NCBI GenBank assembly: GCA_954871275.1
Contig: OX940976.1
Location: 55,840,796 to 55,904,795 of the forward strand
Source of the DNA: Leptopterna dolabrata
Lineage: Eukaryota > Arthropoda > Insecta > Hemiptera > Miridae
Direction: 5' to 3'
Length of the DNA stretch: 64,000 nucleotides
How positions within the stretch are numbered: the stretch's first letter is position 1; the number at the start of each line of letters is the position of its first letter. Under the pieces are notes generated by a model. It was given only the letters and a program-made list of their open reading frames with translations, did no database searches and had not been told where the DNA came from. A program made the translations under genes and the position numbers. Shown in pieces: positions 47,111 through 59,100 of this stretch.

Positions 47111-50100
47111 ACGCTCTACAAACTGCTTACTGACGGATCAAAACGTTCAAGTGGTACTGGAGCCGCGGTTTTTGACCCACAGATAAATGCGAGCCAAATG
47201 TACAAAATGGCAGACTGCACATCAGTGCATACTGCTGAACTATACGATATTCTCAAAGCACTAGAATACGCCATTACGCTCCCCAGCAACAATTTTGCCC
47301 TCTTCTCTGATAGCAAAAGTGCGATCACAAGACTCTGCAATACGCATCTGAGTAAGATAAACGCTCTAACAGCGCAAATACTATTAGCCACCACCCAACT
47401 CCAAGGAAATCAACACTCAGTACATTTAGTATGGTTAAAAGGCCATTGTGGGATCCCCCAGCACGACGAAGTGGATAGGAAGGCAAATCAAGCAACTCTA
47501 GCTGGCACTCAAGTCTACTATTTCTGTCGCCAGGATCTCCGAAATAACAGCAAAAAAGATATGTACAAGCGGCAAGATAAATGGCAAGTGGAGTACAGCC
47601 AGATGGAGGATGGGAAGGGAGGATTCTACGGGAGTCACCAACCCCAAATTCCACGACAACCATGGCTTTACCAAAGAGATCTGAACCGAGGCTTCATAAA
47701 AATAATCGTGAGACTGAGGTTCGTTCTATCATCACCATAGGCTTCCTAGCCACCTGAAGAGAATGAATCTGATAAGCGACAGCAACTGCGATTGCGGAAC
47801 AGGGGAGGAGGCGGACCCTAATCACATCATCTTTAAATGCAGCAAATTCAAAGGCAGCAGGTTAGAGTTGACGGCAGTCCTCCTGAAGGAGAGGATTTCA
47901 CTACCGACCAGCACTGCAAATGTATGAACATACATAAAAAACGCTGCAAAGTCCTTGTCACATGGGTTTATTATTCCATTGGACATACCTACCTACAGAG
48001 ATGTTGGCTGTTTATTTATTGTTTCTTTAATATAAAATAATTGAAATAGCCATCTCTGGTGGTTTCCACCAATTTTGGCCCCCAAAACTCGAATAAAGTA
48101 CGCTCCTTTTTTTTAAAATAAATTATCTCTGAACATTGATAGTACCATTTAATCGTCTTGATCCACCTGTTGACACTTTTTCCAGTGTTATTATACAAAT
48201 TGATGGTGATTTCAAACGATTTCCCAGGTTTTTGACTCATAAAAAATCAATTTCGGGAGCTGAACATCTGGTAGAACCTCAATTTTCTATTCTTTGGTCA
48301 AAAACGACTTCATATTCGGTCTTCTCGTCCCCAAAAACATGAAAAACGATACCTTAAAAGCTCATGTTACCAACATGTTGCTAAAACGCAAAAAGTACCT
48401 ATTTTTATACACATTTTCACTCATAACACCCCTGGGTATATTCCGATCGGGCTGAAAAGTTTCGGGACACAACTAGGGCCCAAATGGAGCATGTGTGCGA
48501 AAGAACGATTTTTTTAGACCGAAAATGAAGCCTGTACACGTGATACGGCGGACGGCGTACGGCGGACGGACATTGCATTTTTGGAATCTACGTACCTTGA
48601 AACGGAAAAGAAAAAATTTTGAGGGGGTGTTATAAAAATTTTTTGCTGAGCGATTACATAGGTGTATTATTCACAGAATAATAAACCAAAATTACAAATA
48701 CCTCGTACCATTTATAAGAACAACTAACATTGGTTTATACTAAATAAGACATTACTTTCACCTATATAATGTAAATGCACTGTAAATATGTGCAGCTCTA
48801 TGACTAAATACAAAAAAATAATGTGAGACCAGCTAAATAAATTTAAACAAAAATCATTTGCAGCGTTGCCCCCCCCCCCCCACCAAAAACAACAGATGAT
48901 GTAAGTTGGCAGGTTTTCTGTCGGATGTATGAAGTTCCATCATACGAATGTTTTCAATAAAAAGGACAGGTAAAGATAAGGAAAACACATGGCAGGAAGC
49001 GCTTGGTTGCTGGGAGGAGATGCTAACAAAATAAAACTTATGTACCTTTCCAACAGCTCCACTTGTTTGCCATGGAGGTGTGCATGTCTTTTTTCAATTC
49101 CTCTTTCAGCTCCTTCACTGACAGTAAATCCATTACCTACTACTCAAATGAAATTATTTATTTTTCATTGGAAGTTAAAAATACTTGCATAAAACAGATA
49201 ACAAAAAACTGGGCAGCGGGCAAACACACAAAATAGCCTTCCATTTTCATAACCGTCATCGATGGACCATTCGAGTTCGGTACAGAACTCTGTGGTGCAC
49301 TCTGTCTCTAGCAACCAAATGCGGAGCCCCATTCTTGAATCTACCCTCCATTACTGCAGGTCTATAATGCGGACAGAGATGCAAATAGATACAAGTGCAA
49401 ATCGAGTTGCCTCCCACAGGTACCTGACATGTTGGCTCCAGCCATGATTCCAGTAACACCAGAAAAAAGGACGCCAAACACTGTGGCGAAATCTGTCATG
49501 CGATTATCGGATGTGTAGTCCCTGGTGTAGCCTTGGTAGAAATTCTCACTGAGAGTGGACCAACTTAGACCAGTGTACGACGCGTTCACGTGATGGGTGC
49601 TGTTTTGAATTATCGTATTCTCGTCAGGGAGTGGTATCTAGAAACACATTGCAAAACACGAATGAAGACGACGAATTACGGGCTTAACCACTTTGTTGTT
49701 AGAGAATTTGAGCAATATTGTATGCCTTCATGAACAACAGTAAATTATTCGAAGAAACTTGGTTAAGACTCACCTCCATAGGTCCTTGAAGGAAAAAAGA
49801 GGCGATAACTGAAGAAAGAGAACAACAAACTATGATGAAGATTACGACACTTATTTTGGCGAACATGCCTGCACCAATCAAGCTGACGATTAAATTCAGC
49901 AGATTAAGAATGGAGGAATATGTAAATCGCCACCATCTATCATTAGGAAGTCCTTGTCCTCCCACAACGTAATAACCTGGAAAATAAAATAAATTATAAT
50001 GAGTTAACAATGACTGTTGGCAAACGATAATAATCAGCCATCTACAAAAACATAAAGAGGAACCCCGCCAAATGAGGAGCACCCATGACTTCTGTATATA

Positions 50101-53100
50101 TTGGTTTATTATTTTCAATAATGAACCATTGGAATCGAGCATGAAAAAAAAAATTCTTACCCCCCTCAAAATTTGATGGTTTACGTTTCAAGGTATGTAG
50201 AATCCAAAACTGCAATAAAAATATTTCTGTCTGTCCGCCGTACGCCGTACGGGCCACTATTCTTAGTTACCATGAAAAAAAATTGATGAAATTCGGGTTA
50301 TAGGTTCCGTTCGGCGTCTAGTTGGTCCTCGAAGCTCGACGTTAGTGTCAGTCATCTCTAAGGGGTTCAAAATAGGGGTTGAAATTTCCAAAACGCCTAT
50401 ACCATTTTTTACGTGAATATTTTTACTGTTTTAAATAGTTCTTGAACTTGCGAGTTTTTTAAGACCATCCGGAGCATCGTACGTCCAGCCGTTCGTTCAC
50501 AGTAAGGCCCCGAAGTTTGCACCGACAGGCATTTTTGACTCCAGTGTGAATGAAATTGTTTACAATTCAAACCAAATGTCGTAACCAGAGAAGCGCCCAC
50601 AATAGGAAATTGGTGGAGATAAAATCATTGCTAGGGATCACCTGATTATATTGGCGGAGTATGAAGTTAGTCGAGTTGGTTGTTCTGTCATATTATTATA
50701 TCTGTGGGACACTTGAGAACGTTTACATGCAGTAGTTCCTCGAACTACCCTTCGACAGCCTGTTCTTAGAGAAATTCGAATTCAGAATTCGAATCTCCCG
50801 CCAAAGGCGAAAAAAGCAGGGTTGCATCTCCGCGGAGCGCTCTGCCATCGTCCGCACCGCGGCGCCGGCAACACTGGTGGCGCTCCGATGATTCATCACT
50901 TTTCTTTTGGCTGCCTTTTCGACAGTTTGTTCGTGACGTTTTTTTGTGAGTTTTTGTGATTGTGCACGAATTTGCCAAGTAAAACCCCTTTTCTTCGATC
51001 GCAACGTCAAGGTAGGACTGTTGTTTTTCAGTTTCCTTTCTTTTTAACGCTCAGGATATTCGTGGAACGTCGTTTTCACGATGTTCACTCCGCGGTCCCC
51101 CCGGCGACCTCGTGGTCCCGTTCTCGACGTTCTGGATCCGATTTATGATGTGCGGAGATCTCGAGGGGATTTCGAGTCCGATGAGGATGAACCTCGATAT
51201 CTGCGGACGCGATTGGATCGAGAAGTCGACGACTTTTCTACGCGGGGATACCGCTCGCGATCACGTTCGCCCCGGAGACGTGAGGTTACCCTCTTCGAAG
51301 GGCCTCGCGGTTCTCGCAGAGATTCCCGAGGAGCCTACCCATTTTATGATTTTGGGGGGTGTTCATTCGGAAACGGTCGTCATGTGCGGAAGGCTCACCC
51401 AGATCGCGAATTTGGGGGGCAGTTCGCCCGCGATATCGATCGTGAATTGATATGTGGGTCCTCCGATCGTCTTTCCCCGAGGTCTCACCCGGATCGCGAA
51501 TCTGGGGGGGCCTCTCGTCCGTGATGCCGATCGAGAATCGGCACGCGGACTTTCCGGGGACGTTTCGGATCTCGACGACACATGGGGCGACGAAGGGGCC
51601 ACTATCCCGCCCCCGGTACCCCTGGGGACGGGGGACCCCACTAAGGATGGGACTGGGGCATCCGGTTCATCGGATTTTGCAGGTTTCACCCCTCCTCCTG
51701 CAGGAGATTCGGCCCCAGACCAAGGCCCTGACGCCGGATTAGATCCCCAGGTGCTTTTGGCCCTGGGAGATAATCCCGCCATTCCGCCACCCCCTGCTCC
51801 ACGAATTCATCCGAGTATCGCGGGTCGTTGGGAACACCATTTGCGAAATGGTGTCCCACTAGAGGTTTATATTGCCCTTCGGGCTAAATACACGATCCCC
51901 GCGAACCTGCCGGCGCTTGCGCCGCCCAAGATGAATCCGGAGATAGCGGCGTCAGTGGGGGCGGGCCATAAATCTGTGGACGCGTACTACGTCGGGATTC
52001 AGCGACAATGCGCCACAGCCATCTCGGCCCTAGGTATGGGCCTCTCTTCGGTGGTGGAGAGAGGGGGTGCTGCTGTCCCCGTGATGGGGGACAGCTATGT
52101 CAACATGTGCGATGCGGGACGGGCCATGACGGCCCTGTTCTATGATGTGAATCGCACCAGGCGACGGCTATTGTTGGCGGTGTGCTCCCCGGCCCTCGAA
52201 AAAATTTCTAGGGATGTCCCGCCATCAGAGTGGCTTTTTGGGGACAATCTGGGAGCGCGATATAAGGAATTTCTGGGGTTGGCCTCCAGTGCTCGGGGTT
52301 TAGTGTCCCTCAAAAAACCGCCTCCCGCACCCCCTCGCCCTCAGCAGCCCTCGGGGCCAGTAAGCCTGCAACAGGGAAACGAGAGAGGCCGAGCTGCTCG
52401 TCGGGGTGGGCAGACTCACAGACCGGCCAACAAATCCCGAGGGAACCAGTCCTCTAGGGCACAACGCCGCCCATTCAGAGGGTCGACGGGGCCGCACAGC
52501 AGGAGCTGAGCTCGGCGCCCCCACAGGTAATTAACCCCCCCTTAGGGGGTCGATTATTTAATTTTATAGGGAATTGGCGGGCTATCACGGATAATCCCAT
52601 AATTCTTTCATGGTTGAACGGGGTTGAGATACCTTTTCACACGATACCGACCCCCAACCCTAGGTTGCGTCCACACTCGTCAGATAAGGCGTTTGTTCAA
52701 CAATTTTTCATTATTTTAGACAAGATGGTGCGGGGCGGGGTCGTGAAAACATGTACCTCACACCCGGGTCAAGTGGTTTCCCCCTTTTTCTTGGTGGACA
52801 AAGCGTCAGGGGGAAAACGATTCATATTAAATTTACGACATTTAAATTTATTTATAGACGCCCCCCATTTTAAATTGGAGGATCACCGCACCATGCGGGA
52901 CCTCATTGAACCTGGGAGCTTTGGGGCGACAATCGATCTCAGGGACGCATACTATATGGTGCCAATTGCAGAGCAATCTCGAATTTTTCTCAGATTCTGT
53001 TTCCAAGATCAATTGTACGAATTTACGTGTTTGCCCATGGGCATGTCGGTTTCGCCGTATGTTTTTCATAAGCTCATGCGCCCCATTGTTCAATGTCTTC

Positions 53101-56100
53101 GCTCGCAGGGCATAAAGTGTGTAAACTACTTGGATGATTTTGGTATCGTGGGGTCAGATGGAATGTGCAAGGAATATTACCATTTTGTCGGAATTTTTAC
53201 GACATTTGGGGTTTATCATTAATGACGCTAAGAGTAAATTTTCCCCTTCACAACAGTTCGTGTTCTTGGGATTTTTGTTTGATACGGCAGACTTGACAAT
53301 TTCGCTTCCGCAGGAAAAGCGCTTACGGATCAGGGAGTCGTTGTGTAAATTCCATAAACTACAAACCTGCTCAATTCGACATTTAGCGGGTCTGATAGGT
53401 ACACTAGTGGCCGCGATACCAGCAACCCCCTATGGAAAACTGTACACAATGCATTTGGAAAGGGTTAAGGTTGAGGCCCTAAGGGCAAATAACCAGAATT
53501 TTGACGCAAAAATTCAGTTACCACTATCCATACGGTCAGATATTGAGTGGTGGAGTAGCAATATTATGACGTTGTCCAATCGGCTACATAATGACGACTA
53601 TTCCCTCACAATTTCTACAGATGCGTCATTATCAGGCTGGGGGGCGGCCTCCGGGGAGGCCACAATCAACGGTTGGTGGTCAGTAACTGAAGCTGGTTGG
53701 CATATTAACGCGTTGGAATTGAGGGCAATTGAATTAGCCTTACAACATTTCGGTGACGTCGAGAGCGACCGCCGTATCCTCATTAGGGCAGATAATACCA
53801 CGGCCATCAGCTGTATTAATAGGCAGGGGTCTATGTTGTCCCACCGCCTGTTTGAGCTATCTGAACGGATCTGGCGGTGGTGTGAGCATAGGCGTATTGT
53901 CATTTTTGCATCCTACGTCGCCTCCAAGGATAATACAGTAGCCGATGAATGTTCTCGACGTCTCCCTGGGACAACAGAATGGTCATTAGGTGAGGAGGTT
54001 TTTCGGTCTATCATAAACGATTTGGGGTGTCCCGACATCGATATATTTGCCTCTGCAGCAAATGCGAAGTGCGACAGGTTTCTTTCCTGGCACCCGGACC
54101 CTAGGGCATGGGGGATTGACGCCTTCACCTTTTCTTGGAAGGGGTGGAATTTTTATGCGTTTCCGCCGTTTGCGCTGGTCCTCAAAGTGCTGCGCAAAAT
54201 CATTGCGGAGGAATCAACGGGGATAGTTGTCGTACCGGAGTGGCCGGCACAGCCCTGGTACCCCACCTTTTTTGAATTACTGATCTCCGCGCCCTTATAT
54301 TTTGGTCCTAACGATCGATTGTTACACTTGCCTTTCAGGGACCAGACCCACCCGCGGGCGGACACGCTACGATTGATAGCAGGGAGGTTGTCCGGCAAGC
54401 GTTCGAGAGGCGAGGGATTATCGCCCCGGCAGTGGACACTATGTTAGCCGCGTTATCGCCAGCGACATATGCCCAATCCCAAGGATTCTTTCGGCGCTGG
54501 TGGAAATTTTGTAGGAAGCAAGGGCTGAGTCCCTGGGATCCCAAGCCTACTTTAGTGGTACACTTCCTTCAGACCATACTTCAGGGCACCTCGGTATCGT
54601 ATGCTACCTTTAACACTTACAGATCGGCCTTGTCCCTTATTGCGGCGGAGCCTTTGGGTTCTGACCCCCTTATTTCCCGTTTCTTGAAGGGAGTGTCACA
54701 TATTCGTCCGCCGGCGGCGCGGTATGACACAACTTGGGACCCACAGGGGGTGTTACTGTGGTTGGAAAGAACCGGTCAGGGATTTCCTTGGCTGTCCCAC
54801 AAGTTAGTAACCCTGTTGTTGTTGGCAACAGGACAGAGGCTCCAGACTATTGCGTCAATAAAGTTATCGGAAGTGCAGATACGTCCAGGTCAGGGGTTGG
54901 ACATCCGTATCTCTAGCCGGTTGAAAACTTCAGCGCCTTATAAGCCGCAACCATGCCTCACTGTGCCGTTTTTTCCGCAACGGCCACTCCTCTGCGTGGC
55001 GTCCCTCATGGCAGAATACCTCCAGGCGTCGGCACCTTTGAGGTCCCCAACCACCGACGCATTATTTATTATCACCAGACTCCCATACACGGCGGCGTCC
55101 CGCCAAACGATTTCGGGTTGGGTGACGGGGGTGTTGAGGGAAGCGGGGGTTGCTGATTTTTTCACGCCGCATTCGACAAGACACGCGTCAGTGTCGGCCG
55201 CGAACAGAGCGGGAGCCTCACTAGATACCATTTTTAAGGCGGCAGGGTGGACGAGGAACTCGGCGGTGTTCGCCAAGTTTTACAATAGACCTCTAGTGGC
55301 CGACGACTCACTCATCTCCCATGTGTTTGTTTCCACACCAGAGTCATAAGCTGTTTTCCTATCTTTTCAGATGAGGCGGAATGGACGGAGCGCCACCTCC
55401 TCAAAAGGTGGGGTGTGAACCACACATGGAGACTGCATCTGTTCTCCCCTTTTTTTGGGTTTTTTGGTTTATTTTGTATGGTGGTCAGGCTGACACCCCT
55501 TGTTTATACATATATACAGTTACATTTACTTGTTTATATATACAGTTTATATATACAGTTGATATATCCAGATTAGCCGTGGTTTGTGTCCTTTCCTCTC
55601 CCTGGAGTAGAGTTTAAGAACACTAGTTGGGTGATATGTGGATTGGGGCCTCCCAGCCCCGACACTGGCAGGGACAAAAAAGGGGAGGGGGAGACGTTAT
55701 ATCGGGAGAAGACTAACTGAACCCAGGGAGGGAGCCCAAGGAGGGGTGAGTTTAGGTGCACCGGGTCTGGACTACACAGGTCTCAGAAACCGTTTTTCGA
55801 CTTTCAGATTTTAGTCTTCTCTCTGTGTGTTTTTTCCCCTAGAGCAACTGCCTAACTTGGTTTGACTCTTTAAACAAACTACATGTAAACGTTCTCAAGT
55901 GTCCCACAGATATAATTGATGAATAAACGAACTTGTGAAGTTCATTCCTAATTATATCTAGTGGGACACTTGAGAACGTTTAGGACCCTCCACACCCTGC
56001 CCTATAGTCTTGGACATGGCTGGCAGTTGCTGATTTTCGTCTTTCAAAGAGTGATGAATCATCGGAGCGCCACCAGTGTTGCCGGCGCCGCGGTGCGGAC

Positions 56101-59100
56101 GATGGCAGAGCGCTCCGCGGAGATGCAACCCTGCTTTTTTCGCCTTTGGCGGGAGATTCGAATTCTGAATTCGAATTTCTCTAAGAACAGGCTGTCGAAG
56201 GGTAGTTCGAGGAACTACTACATGTAAACGTTCTCAAGTGTCCCACTAGATATAATTAGGAATGAACTTCACAAGTTCGTTTATTCATCAATTTCATTTG
56301 AAAAATGACGGCTCTTTTTGAGTTTGTTGGTAGGTAGTGAAACTTGAACAAACGTTGAAGTATTTTTGATTGGTAAATTATTACTCAACGGTAAATTATT
56401 ACACAACGGTTCATTATACCATCTACGTAGAAGGGGCTGGAGTTTGTTGGTAGGTACGTTTGCAACTTTTTTCACTCCTCATCAACAATTTCTTTTCAGA
56501 ACTTCATTATGTGTGTTTCTTTTGTTAGGTACTGTTTGTCATCGGCAGAATTATTTTAGCAACATTTAACTCGTGATTTAGGTAGGTACCTAGTAACGAG
56601 TACGGGGTTAGGTACTAACCTACGGAGGGTCTGCGATCTACATAATATGTATAGAATAGTACATATCATATTATATAGACGGGTTATCTATACATAGAGA
56701 TGTGATCTGTAACAGAAGGGTATTCTATACAAAATAATAAACCGTTGTGCAGGGATTTGCAGCGTTTTTTTCAATGGAATTTGTAGTATAACAAACCAGG
56801 CGAACTATTACTTTTCTAAAGAGTGGAATTTAACGTGAAGTGACAGCATATAATTTTACAGAATGAGAATAATCCAGGAATACGTTTAAAGTGTTTACAA
56901 GGTTACCAAGTAACCACTGCTGATTGGTTGAAATAATAATAATTAACGAGCCACATCTTCTCCCCCTTTGAACTCGCCCCCTCATCTGATCAGCATGCTT
57001 CCTCCTCTCAATACCTTATACAAATACCTTATACGTCCACTGTTGTTCACAAACATCTAATATCCACAATGTAGGAATCAATACCATTTTTCTTTTTTAT
57101 GAGCCCCGGCATGAATTTGTCCCTGTGAAGATCTTGCACCCATACTGCTTGTCCCTCCTCAAATGAACGATCTTTCACATGCTTAAGGTGAGTTTTTGCT
57201 GAGCCAGCGCCTTGCTGATGTTCAAATCCACACTTGGTGACAAAATATCCAATCTCGATCTGAGCCGCCTACCACGGAAAAGTTCTGCCGGCGAACGACC
57301 AGTAGTATGCTGGGCTGCCGTGTATAAGCGCCAATCACCTTTAATCCTTCGTTAATGAGCAGTGTAAATGCGCCAGACCTCGGGTGAGTGATACAGTTCA
57401 CAGAGTTGTAAAAGCGCCAGGCCTCGTGTGAGTGATAAAGTTCACAGAGTTGTAAAAGCGCCAGTTAGTCAACAGTGATATGAATTTATTGTAGGAGTTC
57501 AGTTGTTCGGCAAAAACCGATCGATCACAATGTTTCGCATCACGTGTACTGCGGCTGTTCTATCTCGGTCCGTCTTCGATTGGTTTGGTCTGTGAGTAAT
57601 ACTGCTCGCTGCCGCTCGCATTGTCAAGCGATCTGGATGCTCGCTAGCGCTCGCATCTCAAAAAAGATAAACAATCCCAGAAAGCGAGAGAAGGATGAGA
57701 AGATTTATGCACTTTGGCTGCAATATCGTGACGCAAGCATTACGCGACTGGAGTACGTCCGACGGGTAGGTCACTTAAAACAGGCCAGCAAAATAAATAA
57801 GAACATAAAAGCATAAAGTGTTGAAGGTGTGTTTTTCATTCTATATTAAATTAAAGTGATTATCAAAAGTACTTCTTGTGTTAATAAAAAGGTGAGTTTT
57901 TTCTGCCTACCAATTTCTACCTTCTTTCCCCAATGAACAGGTGCTGGCGCTTTTACAACTGACACTTTTAGCCTTGCTTAACAAGGGCTGGCGCTTTTGC
58001 AACTGACAAATTTAGCCTTGCTTAACAAGGGCTGGCGCTTTTACACGTTTTCTGAGCCTCATTGGCGCTTCTACATGTTACCGGTACGCTGTGCAGTAAC
58101 TCGATCGACCCCTTCTGCGTAGATAGTATAATAAACCAATGTGTAATAAGTTACCTTTGTGTAATAATTTACCCAATAATACTTCAACGTTTGTTCAAGT
58201 TGCAAAAGTACCATGTCAACACAATCCAAAAGAGCCATCATTTTTCAAATGGAATAATATTACATAACAACCAACTCGACTTCATAAAGCCATCCATGAT
58301 TATAATCAGGTGCTCCGTAGGGATGATATCTGGGCCGGATTTATACCGTTTGATTCACGATGATGTTGACGAAGCTTTTTGGTGCAAACGAAGGGCTGGT
58401 CGTACAGTGCTCCGGGTGGTCTCAAAAAATTCTTTAGTTCAAGATCTATTTAAAAACGTTTAAAAAACCATCTATTGAATGTCTTCGAGCTACGGCGTTC
58501 TGAACATTTCAACCCCTGTTTTTCACCCCTTAGAGATGACTGACAGTAACGCCGAGCTTCGCGGACCAACTAGACCCCAAACGGGACCTACAAACCAAAT
58601 TTCATTAATTTTGGTTGATGGTAACTAAGAAAACTACGAAGTACGGCGTACGGCGGACAGACGGAAATTTTTTTATTGCGTTTTCGGATTCTACGTACCT
58701 TGAAACGTTAAACCATCAAATTTTGAGGTGGGGGGTTTAATTTTTTTTCTTCAATTTTCGATTCCAAAGGCTCATTATTGAAAATAATAAACTAAAAGAA
58801 CTATTCATCGTAAGAACTATTCATCATAGGAGAGTCCAGCTGGTCACAGAACTCGTAAGAACCTAGGTACCTACTTTCATTTAAAAATAGAGTAATACAA
58901 ACAAGTCATAGGTACATCTCATTCGCCTTCCACTTCAATATTAATAAAGTAAGTACTAATGATCGATCAGTAGTGATCTAAAGAACTGATAGAATACATA
59001 CAAAACAGGGGTGAATTCAAATAGGTAGGTATCAAAAGTAATATTTAACTGTTTAGTAATTACGAAATATTGAGAGCACCATCACACCACAGCTTTTTAT

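Larger units (their letters stand above)
50697..56292 (+). mobile_element. DIRS-type tyrosine-recombinase retrotransposon (DIRS-2)
   Basis: A 5.6-kb element with gag, RT/RNase H/Dam-like and tyrosine recombinase frames, in that order. It is bounded by inverted repeats and has an internal complementary region at 55881-55982. Protein similarity to DIRS-1 is clear, but nucleotide termini and coding sequence differ widely, so it is another family. It is visibly GC-richer than its surroundings in the gag region. No target duplication is seen, as expected for recombinase-mediated insertion. It lies in SLC12A9 intron 3, antisense to that gene. Confidence 0.93.
50100..56774 (+). repeat. R1 repeat split by DIRS-2
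   Basis: The 5' part (50100-50696) and 3' part (56293-56774) together match 21331-22436 in order and orientation. DIRS-2 lies exactly between. Combined length is about 1.08 kb against 1.1 kb for the intact copy. Confidence 0.85.
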
